Positions 8,441 through 16,760 of a stretch of DNA of 64,000 nucleotides are shown here, in pieces (the first letter of the stretch is position 1; the number at the start of each line of letters is the position of its first letter). Made by a program: the position numbers and the translations under genes. The DNA is from Longimicrobiaceae bacterium (GTDB taxonomy: Bacteria > Gemmatimonadota > Gemmatimonadetes > Longimicrobiales > Longimicrobiaceae): NCBI GenBank assembly GCA_036375715.1, contig DASVBS010000076.1:44737-108736 (forward strand), written 5' to 3'. The notes below the pieces were generated by a model. The model was given only the letters and a program-made list of their open reading frames with translations, was not told where the DNA came from and did no database searches.

Positions 8441-9856
8441 TCACGCCGGTGCACCGGGCGCCACCAGCGCTTCGTAGTGCGGTATCCGATCCAGAATGCA
8501 GCCGCTGCGGGCGTAGAAGTCATCGTCGAGCACGAACACCCCGTCGTGCACGCGGCGCCACGACGCGTCGGCGCACGGGTGATAGCTCTCCATGCGGCTC
8601 CATTCGCGATACTGCTGGTGCCCGTTGGTCTCCATCATCCCCACCTGCATCCCCGGGAAGGGCGCCAGCCGCGCGGCGATCGTCTTGTTCCAGTCCACCA
8701 GGATCGGGTTCACGGTGAGATCGGCAGCCATGCAGGCGACTCCGCGGTCATGACAGAGCTGCGCCATCATCACCGTTTCGCTGAGCGTCTTCGCGATTGC
8801 TTTGAGTGCAATCCCCCGGTATCCAAGGTCGATCCTGCGTAGCGCGTCCTCCGCCGTGGTCGCGCTCTCGTCCGCCGCGATCGGAACGGGGATGTCCGAG
8901 ACATCCTCCTCGTTCTCGTACGGGAACGGCTCTTCGATCACCACGATCTGCTCGAAAGCGCCGATCTTCCGGGCGTGATCGAGCAGCCGCAGCAGCGTTT
9001 CTTTGCGCTGGTAGCGGCTGTTCGGATCGAGATCGTAGCGAATTCGACCGTCCGGGGTGTGCCGCGTCTGCATCGAGCCTACCGCCCGGTGCACCTGCGT
9101 GAGCCGCTCCATGTCCCGCTCGATCATCTCCTCCTGCGACCCGGGGTGGCCGAGCTTGAGCTTGATCACGAAGTAGCCGTCGCGGGCAGCGCGCTCCACC
9201 TCCTCGATGGGCAGGGCGTAGGTGACTGACGGCAGACTGGCGATGTGCTCGTGCCGGTGCGAGAGCCCCGGGCGGTACTGTTCGGGGACGAGATCGTCGA
9301 AGCGGGTCAGGCCGTTCTCACGAGCGTACAGCACCCAGGCGGCATTGTCCACCGGAACCAGCGCGTTGAGCACGAAGGTTCGGTTCAGATCAGGCACGCC
9401 GGAGGTGCGCCGCGCATACTCGTAGAGCTCCTCGACGATCCCCTCCAGCAGCGTGATCGGGTGATCGAAGCGCTCACCGCGGATCATCTGCAGGGCGCGA
9501 TCGGAAACCGCGAGCATCAATGCGTTCGCGCCGCTCTCTGTGAAGCGGGTGAGCACGTCCGGGTCGCACCAGAGAATGTTCTGCGTTCCCAGCCCGACCC
9601 CGAAGTTGCCCGAGGAGCTCTCGATGCGCGCCACCGTCTGCCAGAACTCGGTCATGTAGCCACCGGCAAAGCCGGACGGCCGGATGAGCGGCTCGCGCTC
9701 GAAGTTCAGGGAAGTGGCCCGGACCTCGACCGGCCGGGCGGGGGAGGACGTAATGGCCGTCGACGCGGGCTGACGATCGTGCCGCCGACCGCTCCCGGGG
9801 GCAAGCCCCGCCACGGCCAGCGCACCGCTATGAGCGAGAAACGCCCGCCGATCCAT
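8441..9856 (-). CDS. Enolase-superfamily (MR/MLE-type) protein with Tat signal
   Basis: A 471-residue protein. The N-terminus MDRRAFLAHSGALAVAGLAPG is Tat-like. The C-terminal barrel shows the superfamily catalytic set: KLK at about 232-234, metal ligands in RYDLDPN (about 275-277), IEEP (about 308) and ADES (about 329), and the sixth-strand lysine in IALKAI (about 352). Such enzymes abstract a proton alpha to a carboxylate in racemases, epimerases and sugar-acid dehydratases. The active site looks intact. A GTG at 9883 overlaps the upstream stop, but the good AGGAGG is only a base or two from it; ATG 9856 keeps the Tat motif at the N-terminus. Confidence 0.88.
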   Translation of the reverse strand: MDRRAFLAHSGALAVAGLAPGSGRRHDRQPASTAITSSPARPVEVRATSLNFEREPLIRPSGFAGGYMTEFWQTVARIESSSGNFGVGLGTQNILWCDPDVLTRFTESGANALMLAVSDRALQMIRGERFDHPITLLEGIVEELYEYARRTSGVPDLNRTFVLNALVPVDNAAWVLYARENGLTRFDDLVPEQYRPGLSHRHEHIASLPSVTYALPIEEVERAARDGYFVIKLKLGHPGSQEEMIERDMERLTQVHRAVGSMQTRHTPDGRIRYDLDPNSRYQRKETLLRLLDHARKIGAFEQIVVIEEPFPYENEEDVSDIPVPIAADESATTAEDALRRIDLGYRGIALKAIAKTLSETVMMAQLCHDRGVACMAADLTVNPILVDWNKTIAARLAPFPGMQVGMMETNGHQQYREWSRMESYHPCADASWRRVHDGVFVLDDDFYARSGCILDRIPHYEALVAPGAPA

Positions 9857-9879
9857 GGGGAGGTGACCCGGACCGCAGG

Positions 9880-10860
9880 TCACGCCTCCTCCCCGTTACC
9901 CGCCGCGAGCCCCGCCTCGGCCAGCAGCGCGCGCAGGCGCTCCAGGTCCCTCCGCATCAGCCGGATCGCCTCCTGTCTCCGCTCCGCGCGAGAGAGGTCG
10001 CTGGGTCCTTCCAATGGCGGATACTCGAAATGCAGGGAGATCGGCCCGGAGATGCGCAGCTCGTCTACCATCCGCAGATAGCGTGGATAGTCGACCATCC
10101 CGTCGCCCAGAGGAACCCAGCGCGGCACCCAGCGATCCGGCCGCTCCGCCCAGAGAAAGTCCTTGACGTCCACGGTGCGGATGTAGGGTGCGAGCAGGCG
10201 CAGGCCGAGTGGCCACGCGGTCCCGCCCTCCACGGTGGCGTGGGCGATGTCGTATTGCACGCCCAGCCAGCGCGGATTCACTCCACGCAGCAGATAGGCG
10301 AGGTCCCACACCGGACCGCCGACACCCGTGCCGGAGTGGTTCTGATACGCACCGTGCAACCCGAATTGCTCGTTGAGCTCCGCGAGCTCCTGGATCAGCG
10401 GGCGCATCCCGTCCAGAGCGCTGGCGATCGGGACCTCCTCGGGATAGCCGAGGTAGCCCATGCGATAGGCTTGAATCCCCTCGTCCCGGCCGGTCGCGAG
10501 GATGCGGCGGGTAGCGGGATCTCGCGCCCGCGTGATCGCGGTGGTCATCAGCGGGACCACCAACCCCGCCGAGCGCGCGGCGCGAACAGCTCGGGGAAGG
10601 TCCTTTGTAACCCTCTCCGGCAGAACATGACCGCCGGGACGCACCGTGAGATCGATCCCGTCGAAACCCGCCTCCGCCACCACGTCCGCCAGCTCCTCGT
10701 ACTCCAGCCACTGCAGGTGCTTGCTGAAGACGGTGATCGGCCCGAGCCCTTCCCGACGCTTCCCCGCCGCAGGACCCGGTATCGCCGCAACGCCGAGCGG
10801 GAGCGACGCTCCCAGCGCCGCTCCTCTCGCGAGGAAGGCCCGGCGGGTGAGGCCGCTCAT
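9880..10860 (-). CDS. Sugar phosphate isomerase/epimerase-type TIM barrel, Tat-exported
   Basis: A 326-residue protein with a Tat signal (LTRRAFLARGAALGASLPLGVAAIP) followed by an AP-endonuclease-2-type TIM barrel: FDGIDLTVRPGGHV, GLHGAYQNHSGTG, WLGVQYDIAHATVEGG, IRTVDVKDFLW and a final HFEYPPL strand. The His, Asp and Glu in these segments are the usual divalent metal ligands. In the 3-keto-sugar pathway this fold supplies epimerases and 1,2-lyases. The ATG overlaps the stop of the preceding DUF1080 gene (ATGA), which suggests joint action on the same substrate. The reaction is inferred from context. Confidence 0.88.
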   Translation of the reverse strand: MSGLTRRAFLARGAALGASLPLGVAAIPGPAAGKRREGLGPITVFSKHLQWLEYEELADVVAEAGFDGIDLTVRPGGHVLPERVTKDLPRAVRAARSAGLVVPLMTTAITRARDPATRRILATGRDEGIQAYRMGYLGYPEEVPIASALDGMRPLIQELAELNEQFGLHGAYQNHSGTGVGGPVWDLAYLLRGVNPRWLGVQYDIAHATVEGGTAWPLGLRLLAPYIRTVDVKDFLWAERPDRWVPRWVPLGDGMVDYPRYLRMVDELRISGPISLHFEYPPLEGPSDLSRAERRQEAIRLMRRDLERLRALLAEAGLAAGNGEEA

Positions 10861-11549
10861 TTCAGCTCACGAATCCTGAGGTTGCGGTACCGGTAAACCT
10901 TGCCGTCCTCGCCGTGGTGCTGGAGGCCAATCGGGCCGGAGGCATCCATGGTGTCGCGGAAGGCGGTGGTCAGCACGTCATTGACCCAGATCTTGAGGCT
11001 GTCGCCCACGGCCTGGACGCGATAGTGATTCCAGTCGGTCGGACGGAAGGCGGTACCCGGGCCCTCGCGGAAGGCTTTCGCCGCGGCGGAGTCACCCGCC
11101 GGCGGGTTGAGCCACGCGCGCCTGCCTTCGTCGTAGAGGCCACCCGACCAGCGACGTCCGGTGGGGTCCACCTCGGCCTGGTAGCCGTAGACGCGGTTGG
11201 GCTCCACGTTTGCTCGGAACATGAAGCCGGCATTGGACATCGTATCGGGCAGCAGCACCTCCCCCTCGAATACGAAGTCGTCGAACTCCTCTTCCGTCAC
11301 CAGGAAGAACTTCCGGTCGCCCTGCAGACGGATCTCGCCGTCCTCGACGGTCACGGTTCCCCACTCGTATGGGTTGGTCCATCCGGCGGTGGTTTCGCCA
11401 TCGAACAGCGGTCGCCAATCCTCGCTGTTCTCAACGCCATTCTCAGCGGCCGAGTCACCGCTCTCAACGGCTGAATCGCCGCTCGCCGCGCAACCGGCGA
11501 GCCCTGCCGCGCAGAGCAGCGCGAGGGCGATCGAACGAATGCTTCGCAT
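10857..11549 (-). CDS. DUF1080 (3-keto-disaccharide hydrolase-like) lipoprotein
   Basis: A 230-residue predicted lipoprotein with signal MRSIRSIALALLCAAGLAGC (lipobox LAGC) and a single concanavalin-like DUF1080 domain, starting WRPLFDGETTAGW and ending GPIGLQHHGEDGKVYRYRNLRIREL. The domain family is linked to hydrolysis or hydration of 3-keto-glycosides. The start was chosen at the signal peptide; 14 longer-frame residues were dropped. It lies 69 bases after the stop of the second DUF1080 gene, with a hairpin terminator between them. It is coupled to the downstream TIM barrel by an ATGA overlap. Confidence 0.9.
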   Translation of the reverse strand: MRSIRSIALALLCAAGLAGCAASGDSAVESGDSAAENGVENSEDWRPLFDGETTAGWTNPYEWGTVTVEDGEIRLQGDRKFFLVTEEEFDDFVFEGEVLLPDTMSNAGFMFRANVEPNRVYGYQAEVDPTGRRWSGGLYDEGRRAWLNPPAGDSAAAKAFREGPGTAFRPTDWNHYRVQAVGDSLKIWVNDVLTTAFRDTMDASGPIGLQHHGEDGKVYRYRNLRIRELK

Positions 11550-11579
11550 TTCTTTGAGTTTACGGGAGGAAGACGAAAA

Positions 11580-11607
11580 GCGGCGGCTCATGCGACGGAG
11601 CCGCCGC
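11580..11607 (-). terminator. Hairpin terminator between two DUF1080 genes
   Basis: A ten-base perfect stem (GCGGCGGCTC with GAGCCGCCGC), an eight-base loop, and a short run of four U on the minus-strand transcript. It follows the stop of the 286-residue DUF1080 gene by 11 bases. Confidence 0.7.
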
Positions 11608-11618
11608 CCACGGGCAGA

Positions 11619-12479
11619 TCAGTCCAGCGTACGGATCTTGATGTTGCGGAACCAGACCGCGTCGTTGTGGTCCTGCAGGACGATGTGCCCCTCGCGCCGG
11701 TCGGCGAAGCCCTCGATCTCGGCATATTTGCTGGCCGCGAGCAGCGAGTCCATACGGGGCGAGCCGAGCTCGTACTCGAGCACCTTCTTGCCATTGAGCC
11801 AGTGCTCGCCATGGTTGCCGCGGAAGACGATGCGGCCATGGTTCCACTCGCCCGGCGGGTTCAGGGGCTTGTCGTCGCCGGCGCTGATCAGATCGTAGAG
11901 GCCCGCGGCCTTGCGGTTCCCCCCAACCCCAGCGTTCGCGTCCGGGTGCCGCTCGTCATCCAGGATCTGGTACTCGAAGCCGAGCGCCGCCGTCTTGGGC
12001 GGGTGCGCCATCGAAAGCTCTTCGCTGACGTTGTACTTCACGCCGCTGTTCCCGCCCTCAGAGACCTTCCAGTCGAAGGCGAGCTCGAAATCGCCGAAGG
12101 TCTCGATGGTCATCAGATCACCACCCGCGATCGGCTGCCCGTCGGCCTGCACCGGCACATCGCCGCTGGGGATCTTCTTGATGGCCCCGTCTTCGATGGT
12201 CCAGTGGGCGCTCGGGATCGAGTCGATGCCGAGCCCTCTCCAGCCCGTGAAGCTTTCGCCGTCGAACAGAAGCCGCCATCCCTGGGCGCGCTCCTCCTCC
12301 GTCAGCGTATTCAGGGCGGTGGTGTCCGTCGCGGAGTCTGCGTTCATGGGGGCATCGGTCTCCGGGGCCGCCTCGGCATCCGGGCCGCCGCCGCAGGCGG
12401 CGAGGGCGGTCACCACCAGGGTGGGAACGCCCAGCCTTGTCAGCCTTCGGATGAGCCCCTGGCTACGGTGTTTCAACAT
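11619..12479 (-). CDS. DUF1080 (3-keto-disaccharide hydrolase-like) lipoprotein
   Basis: A 286-residue predicted lipoprotein. The lipobox is LAAC at about residue 28, followed by an acidic, Ala/Thr-rich linker to about residue 58. The DUF1080 domain then starts QGWRLLFDGESFTGWRG and shows the typical GNSGVKYNV, GFEYQILDDERHPDAN, NPPGEWNHGRIVFRGNHGEHWLNG and GHIVLQDHNDAVWFRNIKIR strands. This is the closest of the three copies to the canonical family. It probably acts on the inner face of the outer membrane or in the periplasm on oxidised glycosides. It lies 83 bases downstream of a TIM-barrel gene. Confidence 0.92.
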   Translation of the reverse strand: MLKHRSQGLIRRLTRLGVPTLVVTALAACGGGPDAEAAPETDAPMNADSATDTTALNTLTEEERAQGWRLLFDGESFTGWRGLGIDSIPSAHWTIEDGAIKKIPSGDVPVQADGQPIAGGDLMTIETFGDFELAFDWKVSEGGNSGVKYNVSEELSMAHPPKTAALGFEYQILDDERHPDANAGVGGNRKAAGLYDLISAGDDKPLNPPGEWNHGRIVFRGNHGEHWLNGKKVLEYELGSPRMDSLLAASKYAEIEGFADRREGHIVLQDHNDAVWFRNIKIRTLD

Positions 12480-12562
12480 TGGATCGGGTTCGGAAAAGTG
12501 AGCGACGCGGACCGGCCGCGGAGCGACCGGTCCAGAGCGGAGTCGGGATTCCGGAGGTCGGT

Positions 12563-13483
12563 TCAGCCGGTCGGGAAATCGTCGGCGGCGCGGTACGCGG
12601 CGATCACCGCGTCTTCGCCCTCCTTGCCGTCGATCGAGTTCCCGTGCTCCATCCCCAGGATCCCGTCAAAACCTTTGTCGTACAGGTGCTTGAAAATGTT
12701 CCGGTAATTGATCTCGCCGGTGCCCGGCTCGTTCCGTCCCGGATTGTCGCCGATCTGGATGTACCCGATCTCGCTCCAGGTCTGATCCATCAGCGGGATC
12801 AGGTGCCCGCGATTCCGCTGCATGTGATAGATGTCGTACAGGATCTTGCAGGACGGGCTGTCCACCGCCCTGCAGATCTCGTACGTCTGGTCCGCCTCGC
12901 GCAGAAAGAGGTCGGGCGTGTCGCTGAGCGGCTCCAGCACCATCACCAGCCCGTGCGGCTCGAACACCTCGGCACCACGGCGGAGCACCTCGATCACGTT
13001 CGCGGTCTGGATGCCGATGGGGATGCGTCGGTCGAAGTTGCCGGGCACCACCGTCATCCACTTCGCCCCGGTCCGCTTCGCGACCTCGACGGCCTCCCGG
13101 CAGGTGGCAACGAAGTGCTCGGTGTGCTGCGGGTCACCCGTGACCGCCCAGACGTCGCTGTTCCGGTAGGCCGACACCACGAAGACGCCCATCCGCATCC
13201 CCAGGCGCGCCAGCTCGTTGCCGATGCGCTCCTGCAGCGCGGGGTCGCGGCCCATCATCCCGTTGTCCTCGATCGCACGAAATCCGACTTCGTGCATGTA
13301 CCGGATCTGGTCGATCGGATCGTTCCCGGCGCTGTGCCGGAACATGCCGAAGTGGGGCGCATAGTTGAGCTTGAACGGCTCTCCCGGCCGGACCGGATCG
13401 GTGCCGGTCGCGCTCGCCACGCCGGGAACGGCCATTCCGGCGGCTCCCGCCAGGCCCGCTCGAACGAAATCTCGCCGTCGCAT
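12563..13483 (-). CDS. Hydroxypyruvate isomerase-like TIM barrel, Tat-exported
   Basis: A 306-residue protein with a Tat signal (MRRRDFVRAGLAGAAGMAVPGVASA) and an AP-endonuclease-2-type barrel. Metal-site segments visible are EPLSD, CKILYDIYHMQRNRGHL, IGYIQIGDNPGRNEPGTGEINY and ILGMEHGNS. The RNEPGTGE loop is typical of the hydroxypyruvate isomerase branch. The ATG lies two bases after the stop of the upstream Gfo/Idh gene. The longer TTG start was rejected because the Arg-rich Tat motif begins at ATG 13483. Probably an epimerase or lyase acting with that oxidoreductase. Confidence 0.9.
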   Translation of the reverse strand: MRRRDFVRAGLAGAAGMAVPGVASATGTDPVRPGEPFKLNYAPHFGMFRHSAGNDPIDQIRYMHEVGFRAIEDNGMMGRDPALQERIGNELARLGMRMGVFVVSAYRNSDVWAVTGDPQHTEHFVATCREAVEVAKRTGAKWMTVVPGNFDRRIPIGIQTANVIEVLRRGAEVFEPHGLVMVLEPLSDTPDLFLREADQTYEICRAVDSPSCKILYDIYHMQRNRGHLIPLMDQTWSEIGYIQIGDNPGRNEPGTGEINYRNIFKHLYDKGFDGILGMEHGNSIDGKEGEDAVIAAYRAADDFPTG

Positions 13484-13485
13484 CG

Positions 13486-14811
13486 TCAACCCGCCTGCGA
13501 GGTGGCCTCGTGAGAGTGGCCGTACATCGGCCGTTCCAGCTTGGTCACCCCCGGCATCGCCACCGGCGCCATGGGCAGGTCGCCGAAGGCGACCTGGTCA
13601 GGCACGAGCTTGAGATTGGCGTTGAGGACCTGATCCCAGGTGAGGTCCTGACCGGTGTAGGCTGCCTCGCGCGCCATGATGGCGGTGAGCACACTCTCGG
13701 CAACCTGTCGGCCCTCGTTGAGCGGCTGCCCGGCGCGGATGCTCGCGATCAGGTCCGCGTGCTCCTGCTGATAGGGGTTCACCTCCTCACCGGAGTACTT
13801 CCAGGCCGTCGCTCCGCGGATCGTGTCGGCGGCGTTGGACGTGCCCCTGGTTCCGATGAAGAACTCGCCCACGTAGCCGGCCGTCCCGTCCTGCTGACGG
13901 CACATGCTCGTGATGCGCGCCCCGTTGGGGTACTCGAACTCCACGCAGAAGTGATCGTAGATGTGGCCGTATTCCGGGCCGGTGCGGACCTGGCGACCAC
14001 CAACGCCGTTGGCGCGGATGGGATGGCCGCCCAGCACCCAGTTGGCCACATCGATGTTGTGCACGTGCTGCTCGACCACGTGGTCGCCGGAGAGCCAGGT
14101 GAAGTACAGCCAGTTCCGGATCTGCCACTCCGTGTCACTCATCTCCGGCTTGCGCTCGGCCGTCCACAGCCCGCCCTGGTTCCAGTAGACGTTGCCGGCC
14201 ACGATGTCGCCGATCGCGCCGTCGTGGATGCGCTGGATGGTCTCGCGGTACTTGGGATCGTGCCGCCGCTGCGTCCCCGCGACGATCGCCAGGTTCTTGC
14301 TCTTGGCCAGATCCGAGGTCTCGAAGACGGAGCGCACCCCGACCGGGTCGACTGCCACCGGCTTCTCCGTGAAGACGTGCTTGCCCGCGTCGATGGCGGC
14401 CCGCAGGTGCAGGGGACGGAAGCCCGGAGGCGTGGCCAGGATGACCAGGTCGACATCGGTCGCCAGCACCTGCTTGTAGGCGTCGAAGCCCACGAAGCTG
14501 GTCTCGCCGGTGACCTTGAACTTGTCCCCGATCGCCCGGGTGAGCTGATTCTTGGAGCGCTCCAACCGGTCGGGGAAGAGATCTCCCATCGCCACCAGCT
14601 CCACCCCTTCGGAGGAGGTGACGCAGTCACGTGCTGCGCCCGTGCCCCGTCCACCGCAGCCGATCAGGCCTACGCGGATGGTTTCCGCCTGCCCAGCATA
14701 GGCGGCGGCGTAACCCGGCGACCACTGGGTCGCCAGCCCCGCCGTGGCCACCGCCGATACGCGGAGGAAATCGCGGCGGGTCAGGCTGGACAAGAAATCC
14801 TTACGATTCAC
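13486..14811 (-). CDS. Gfo/Idh/MocA family oxidoreductase, Tat-exported
   Basis: A 441-residue protein with a Tat motif LTRRDFLRVSAVATAGLA near the N-terminus. The Rossmann loop RVGLIGCGGRGTGAA follows, with the EKP motif in GKHVFTEKPVAVD at about residue 150 and a long substrate domain containing GDHVVEQHVHNIDVANWV. GTG start at 14811 with AGGAG eight bases upstream. Tat export of a cofactor-loaded family member is known for glucose-fructose oxidoreductase, so a periplasmic reaction with bound nicotinamide cofactor is likely. It is followed two bases later by a TIM barrel gene. Confidence 0.93.
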   Translation of the reverse strand: MNRKDFLSSLTRRDFLRVSAVATAGLATQWSPGYAAAYAGQAETIRVGLIGCGGRGTGAARDCVTSSEGVELVAMGDLFPDRLERSKNQLTRAIGDKFKVTGETSFVGFDAYKQVLATDVDLVILATPPGFRPLHLRAAIDAGKHVFTEKPVAVDPVGVRSVFETSDLAKSKNLAIVAGTQRRHDPKYRETIQRIHDGAIGDIVAGNVYWNQGGLWTAERKPEMSDTEWQIRNWLYFTWLSGDHVVEQHVHNIDVANWVLGGHPIRANGVGGRQVRTGPEYGHIYDHFCVEFEYPNGARITSMCRQQDGTAGYVGEFFIGTRGTSNAADTIRGATAWKYSGEEVNPYQQEHADLIASIRAGQPLNEGRQVAESVLTAIMAREAAYTGQDLTWDQVLNANLKLVPDQVAFGDLPMAPVAMPGVTKLERPMYGHSHEATSQAG

Positions 14812-14852
14812 GAGATGGGCTCCTGTCTGGAGGGTAGGGAGGAACGATCCCA

Positions 14853-15707
14853 CTAGGGCTCGCGCACCAAGCGCAGGCCCACGAAAGGCGCATCTGCCAG
14901 CCACCATTCGCTCTTGGGCAGCTGGGGATCGGTGGCATTCCAGGCCGGCGTCTGCTTCTTCCCGGCGTCACAGCGGACCTGGTCGGCGGTATCGTCGTAG
15001 GAGCCGCCCATCAGGATGGGCTCGCCGTCCGCGCCGATGGCCCATTCCCCGACGTTACCGAGCATGTCGGCGAGGCCGAAGGCGTTGGCTTCCTTGCTGC
15101 CACCCGGGTGCGTCCGGTCGTTGGCGTTCTGGAAGTACCAGGCGACGGCCTCCAGATCGGCCGGCTCTTCCTGGTTGGCACGGCAGGCGTAGATCCACTC
15201 GGCCTGGGTCGGGAGGCGGTAAGTGTGGCCGGTCTTCTCCGAAAGCCAGTTGGCGAACACGGTGGCGGCGTGCGGGGTCATGGCCAGGGCCGGCATCCCG
15301 TCGTGTCCCCAGTTGCGCCCCGGCAGCACGTAAGGGCGACTCGGCCGCGATACGGCCTCCTCGCCCTTGCCCGTGGCCACCTGGGTGCCTTCATCCAGCG
15401 CGAAGACCCAGACGTCGAAGACGTCCCAGGGCACCTCCACACGGCTCATGTAGAAGGGAGCGATCTCGACCCGCTGCGTACCTCGCGGGGTCTCTACCTC
15501 GACCGTCCCACCCGGAATCGGTACCATCTCGAGACCCACGGTGGTGCCCGGGACCGATTCGGTGTACGGTTGTCCCGACCATTGCGAGTTCGCGTCGTTC
15601 GGTGGGGGAGCACCTGCATCCCCCTGCGCTCCGGCGCCGCTCGACGCGCACCCGATCGAAATCAAAGCCAGCACCAGCGCCGTCGCGATCCTGCTCATCC
15701 CCATCAT
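14853..15707 (-). CDS. Formylglycine-generating-enzyme-like (SUMF1) lipoprotein
   Basis: A 284-residue predicted lipoprotein (MMGMSRIATALVLALISIGC). The FGE-sulfatase fold is recognisable in LEMVPIPGG, FYMSRVEVPWDVF, YRLPTQAEWIYACRA, ADMLGNVGEWAIGADG, LMGGSYDD and the C-terminal FVGLRLVREP. The region where true FGE enzymes carry the copper-binding cysteine pair has only one cysteine (VRCDAGKK), so it is unlikely to make formylglycine and more likely binds ligand or protein. ATG at 15707, 15704 or 15698 are all possible. Divergent from, and touching, the ApbE gene. Confidence 0.85.
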   Translation of the reverse strand: MMGMSRIATALVLALISIGCASSGAGAQGDAGAPPPNDANSQWSGQPYTESVPGTTVGLEMVPIPGGTVEVETPRGTQRVEIAPFYMSRVEVPWDVFDVWVFALDEGTQVATGKGEEAVSRPSRPYVLPGRNWGHDGMPALAMTPHAATVFANWLSEKTGHTYRLPTQAEWIYACRANQEEPADLEAVAWYFQNANDRTHPGGSKEANAFGLADMLGNVGEWAIGADGEPILMGGSYDDTADQVRCDAGKKQTPAWNATDPQLPKSEWWLADAPFVGLRLVREP

Positions 15708-16674
15708 GCAAAAGGTCCGTTGTCTGAGCGCGTTGTGGAGTTTGATGCTGCTGTCGTGCGTGTCCTTCGCGGCCTCGCCACGCCGTTTCGAGTACCGGCA
15801 GATCCACATGGGGGTGGAGGCTCGCCTGGTCTTCTATACCGCTGACAGCACGCGGGCGTTGAGCGCGGCCCGGGCCGCATTCGAGCGGATTGCGGAGCTC
15901 GACGCGATCATGAGCGACTACCGCGACGACAGCGAGCTCATGCGTCTTGTGGGACAACCCGCCGGAAGCTGGGTCCCCGTGAGCGAGCCGCTCTGGCGCG
16001 TGCTACAGGTCGCGCAGGAGCTGGCTCGCCAATCCGACGGGGCCTTCGACGTCACCGTCGGACCGCTGATCCAGCTCTGGCGCGAGGCCCGACGCGCGCG
16101 GGTCCTCCCCACCGCGAGCGAGCTCGAGGAGGCGCGACGCCGCACCGGCTGGCACCTTCTCGAACTGGACCCCGAGCGTCGCGCCGTGCGGCTGGCACGA
16201 CCAGGCATGCGCCTCGACCTCGGCGGCATTGCCAAGGGGTACGCGGCAGACGAGGCGCTCGCCGTCCTGCGGGAGCACGGCATCGAAAGAGCCCTGGTGG
16301 AGTTCGGCGGCGACATCGTCGTTGGCGCACCCCCTCCGGGCGAACGAGCCTGGACGATCCGGCTCGACGATCCCGCGGGCGCACCTCCCGTCGTGCCGCT
16401 CGCCCACGGCGCGATCTCCACCTCCGGTGACGCGGTGCAGTACGTGGAGATCGGCGGGGTCCGCTACTCACACGTGATCGACCCACGCACCGGAACGCCG
16501 CTTCGCGGTCATTCGGCCGCTACTGTGATCACCCGAAGCGGCCTGTACTCCGACCCCCTGTCCACCCTCGCCGGCGTACTCGGAGAGGAGGCAGGGGGAG
16601 CCTTCCTGCAGCGGAATTATCCGGAGGTAACCTTCTACATCCGCCGTCTCGGGCCCACCGCCGATTTGCGTTAG
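15706..16674 (+). CDS. apbE: ApbE family FAD:protein FMN transferase, lipoprotein
   Basis: A 322-residue predicted lipoprotein (MQKVRCLSALWSLMLLSC, lipobox LLSC at residue 18). Family motifs are complete: DAIMSDYRDDSELMRL, FDVTVGPLIQLW, LDLGGIAKGYAADEAL, ALVEFGGDIVVGAP, GAISTSGD and SHVIDPRTGTP. ApbE attaches FMN to a threonine of periplasmic flavoproteins through a phosphoester bond. Its presence in a sugar-oxidation locus suggests a flavinylated electron carrier elsewhere in the genome; none is visible here. It is the only plus-strand gene of the cluster, and its start codon overlaps that of the divergent SUMF1-like gene. Confidence 0.93.
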   Translation: MQKVRCLSALWSLMLLSCVSFAASPRRFEYRQIHMGVEARLVFYTADSTRALSAARAAFERIAELDAIMSDYRDDSELMRLVGQPAGSWVPVSEPLWRVLQVAQELARQSDGAFDVTVGPLIQLWREARRARVLPTASELEEARRRTGWHLLELDPERRAVRLARPGMRLDLGGIAKGYAADEALAVLREHGIERALVEFGGDIVVGAPPPGERAWTIRLDDPAGAPPVVPLAHGAISTSGDAVQYVEIGGVRYSHVIDPRTGTPLRGHSAATVITRSGLYSDPLSTLAGVLGEEAGGAFLQRNYPEVTFYIRRLGPTADLR

Positions 16675-16760
16675 CGCGGGATTATACGCCATCGCTACCG
16701 GGGTTGGCCAGAGACGGCGGCTCAACCGGCTCGACTGGCCTCGAACCGGCTCCGATCAGC

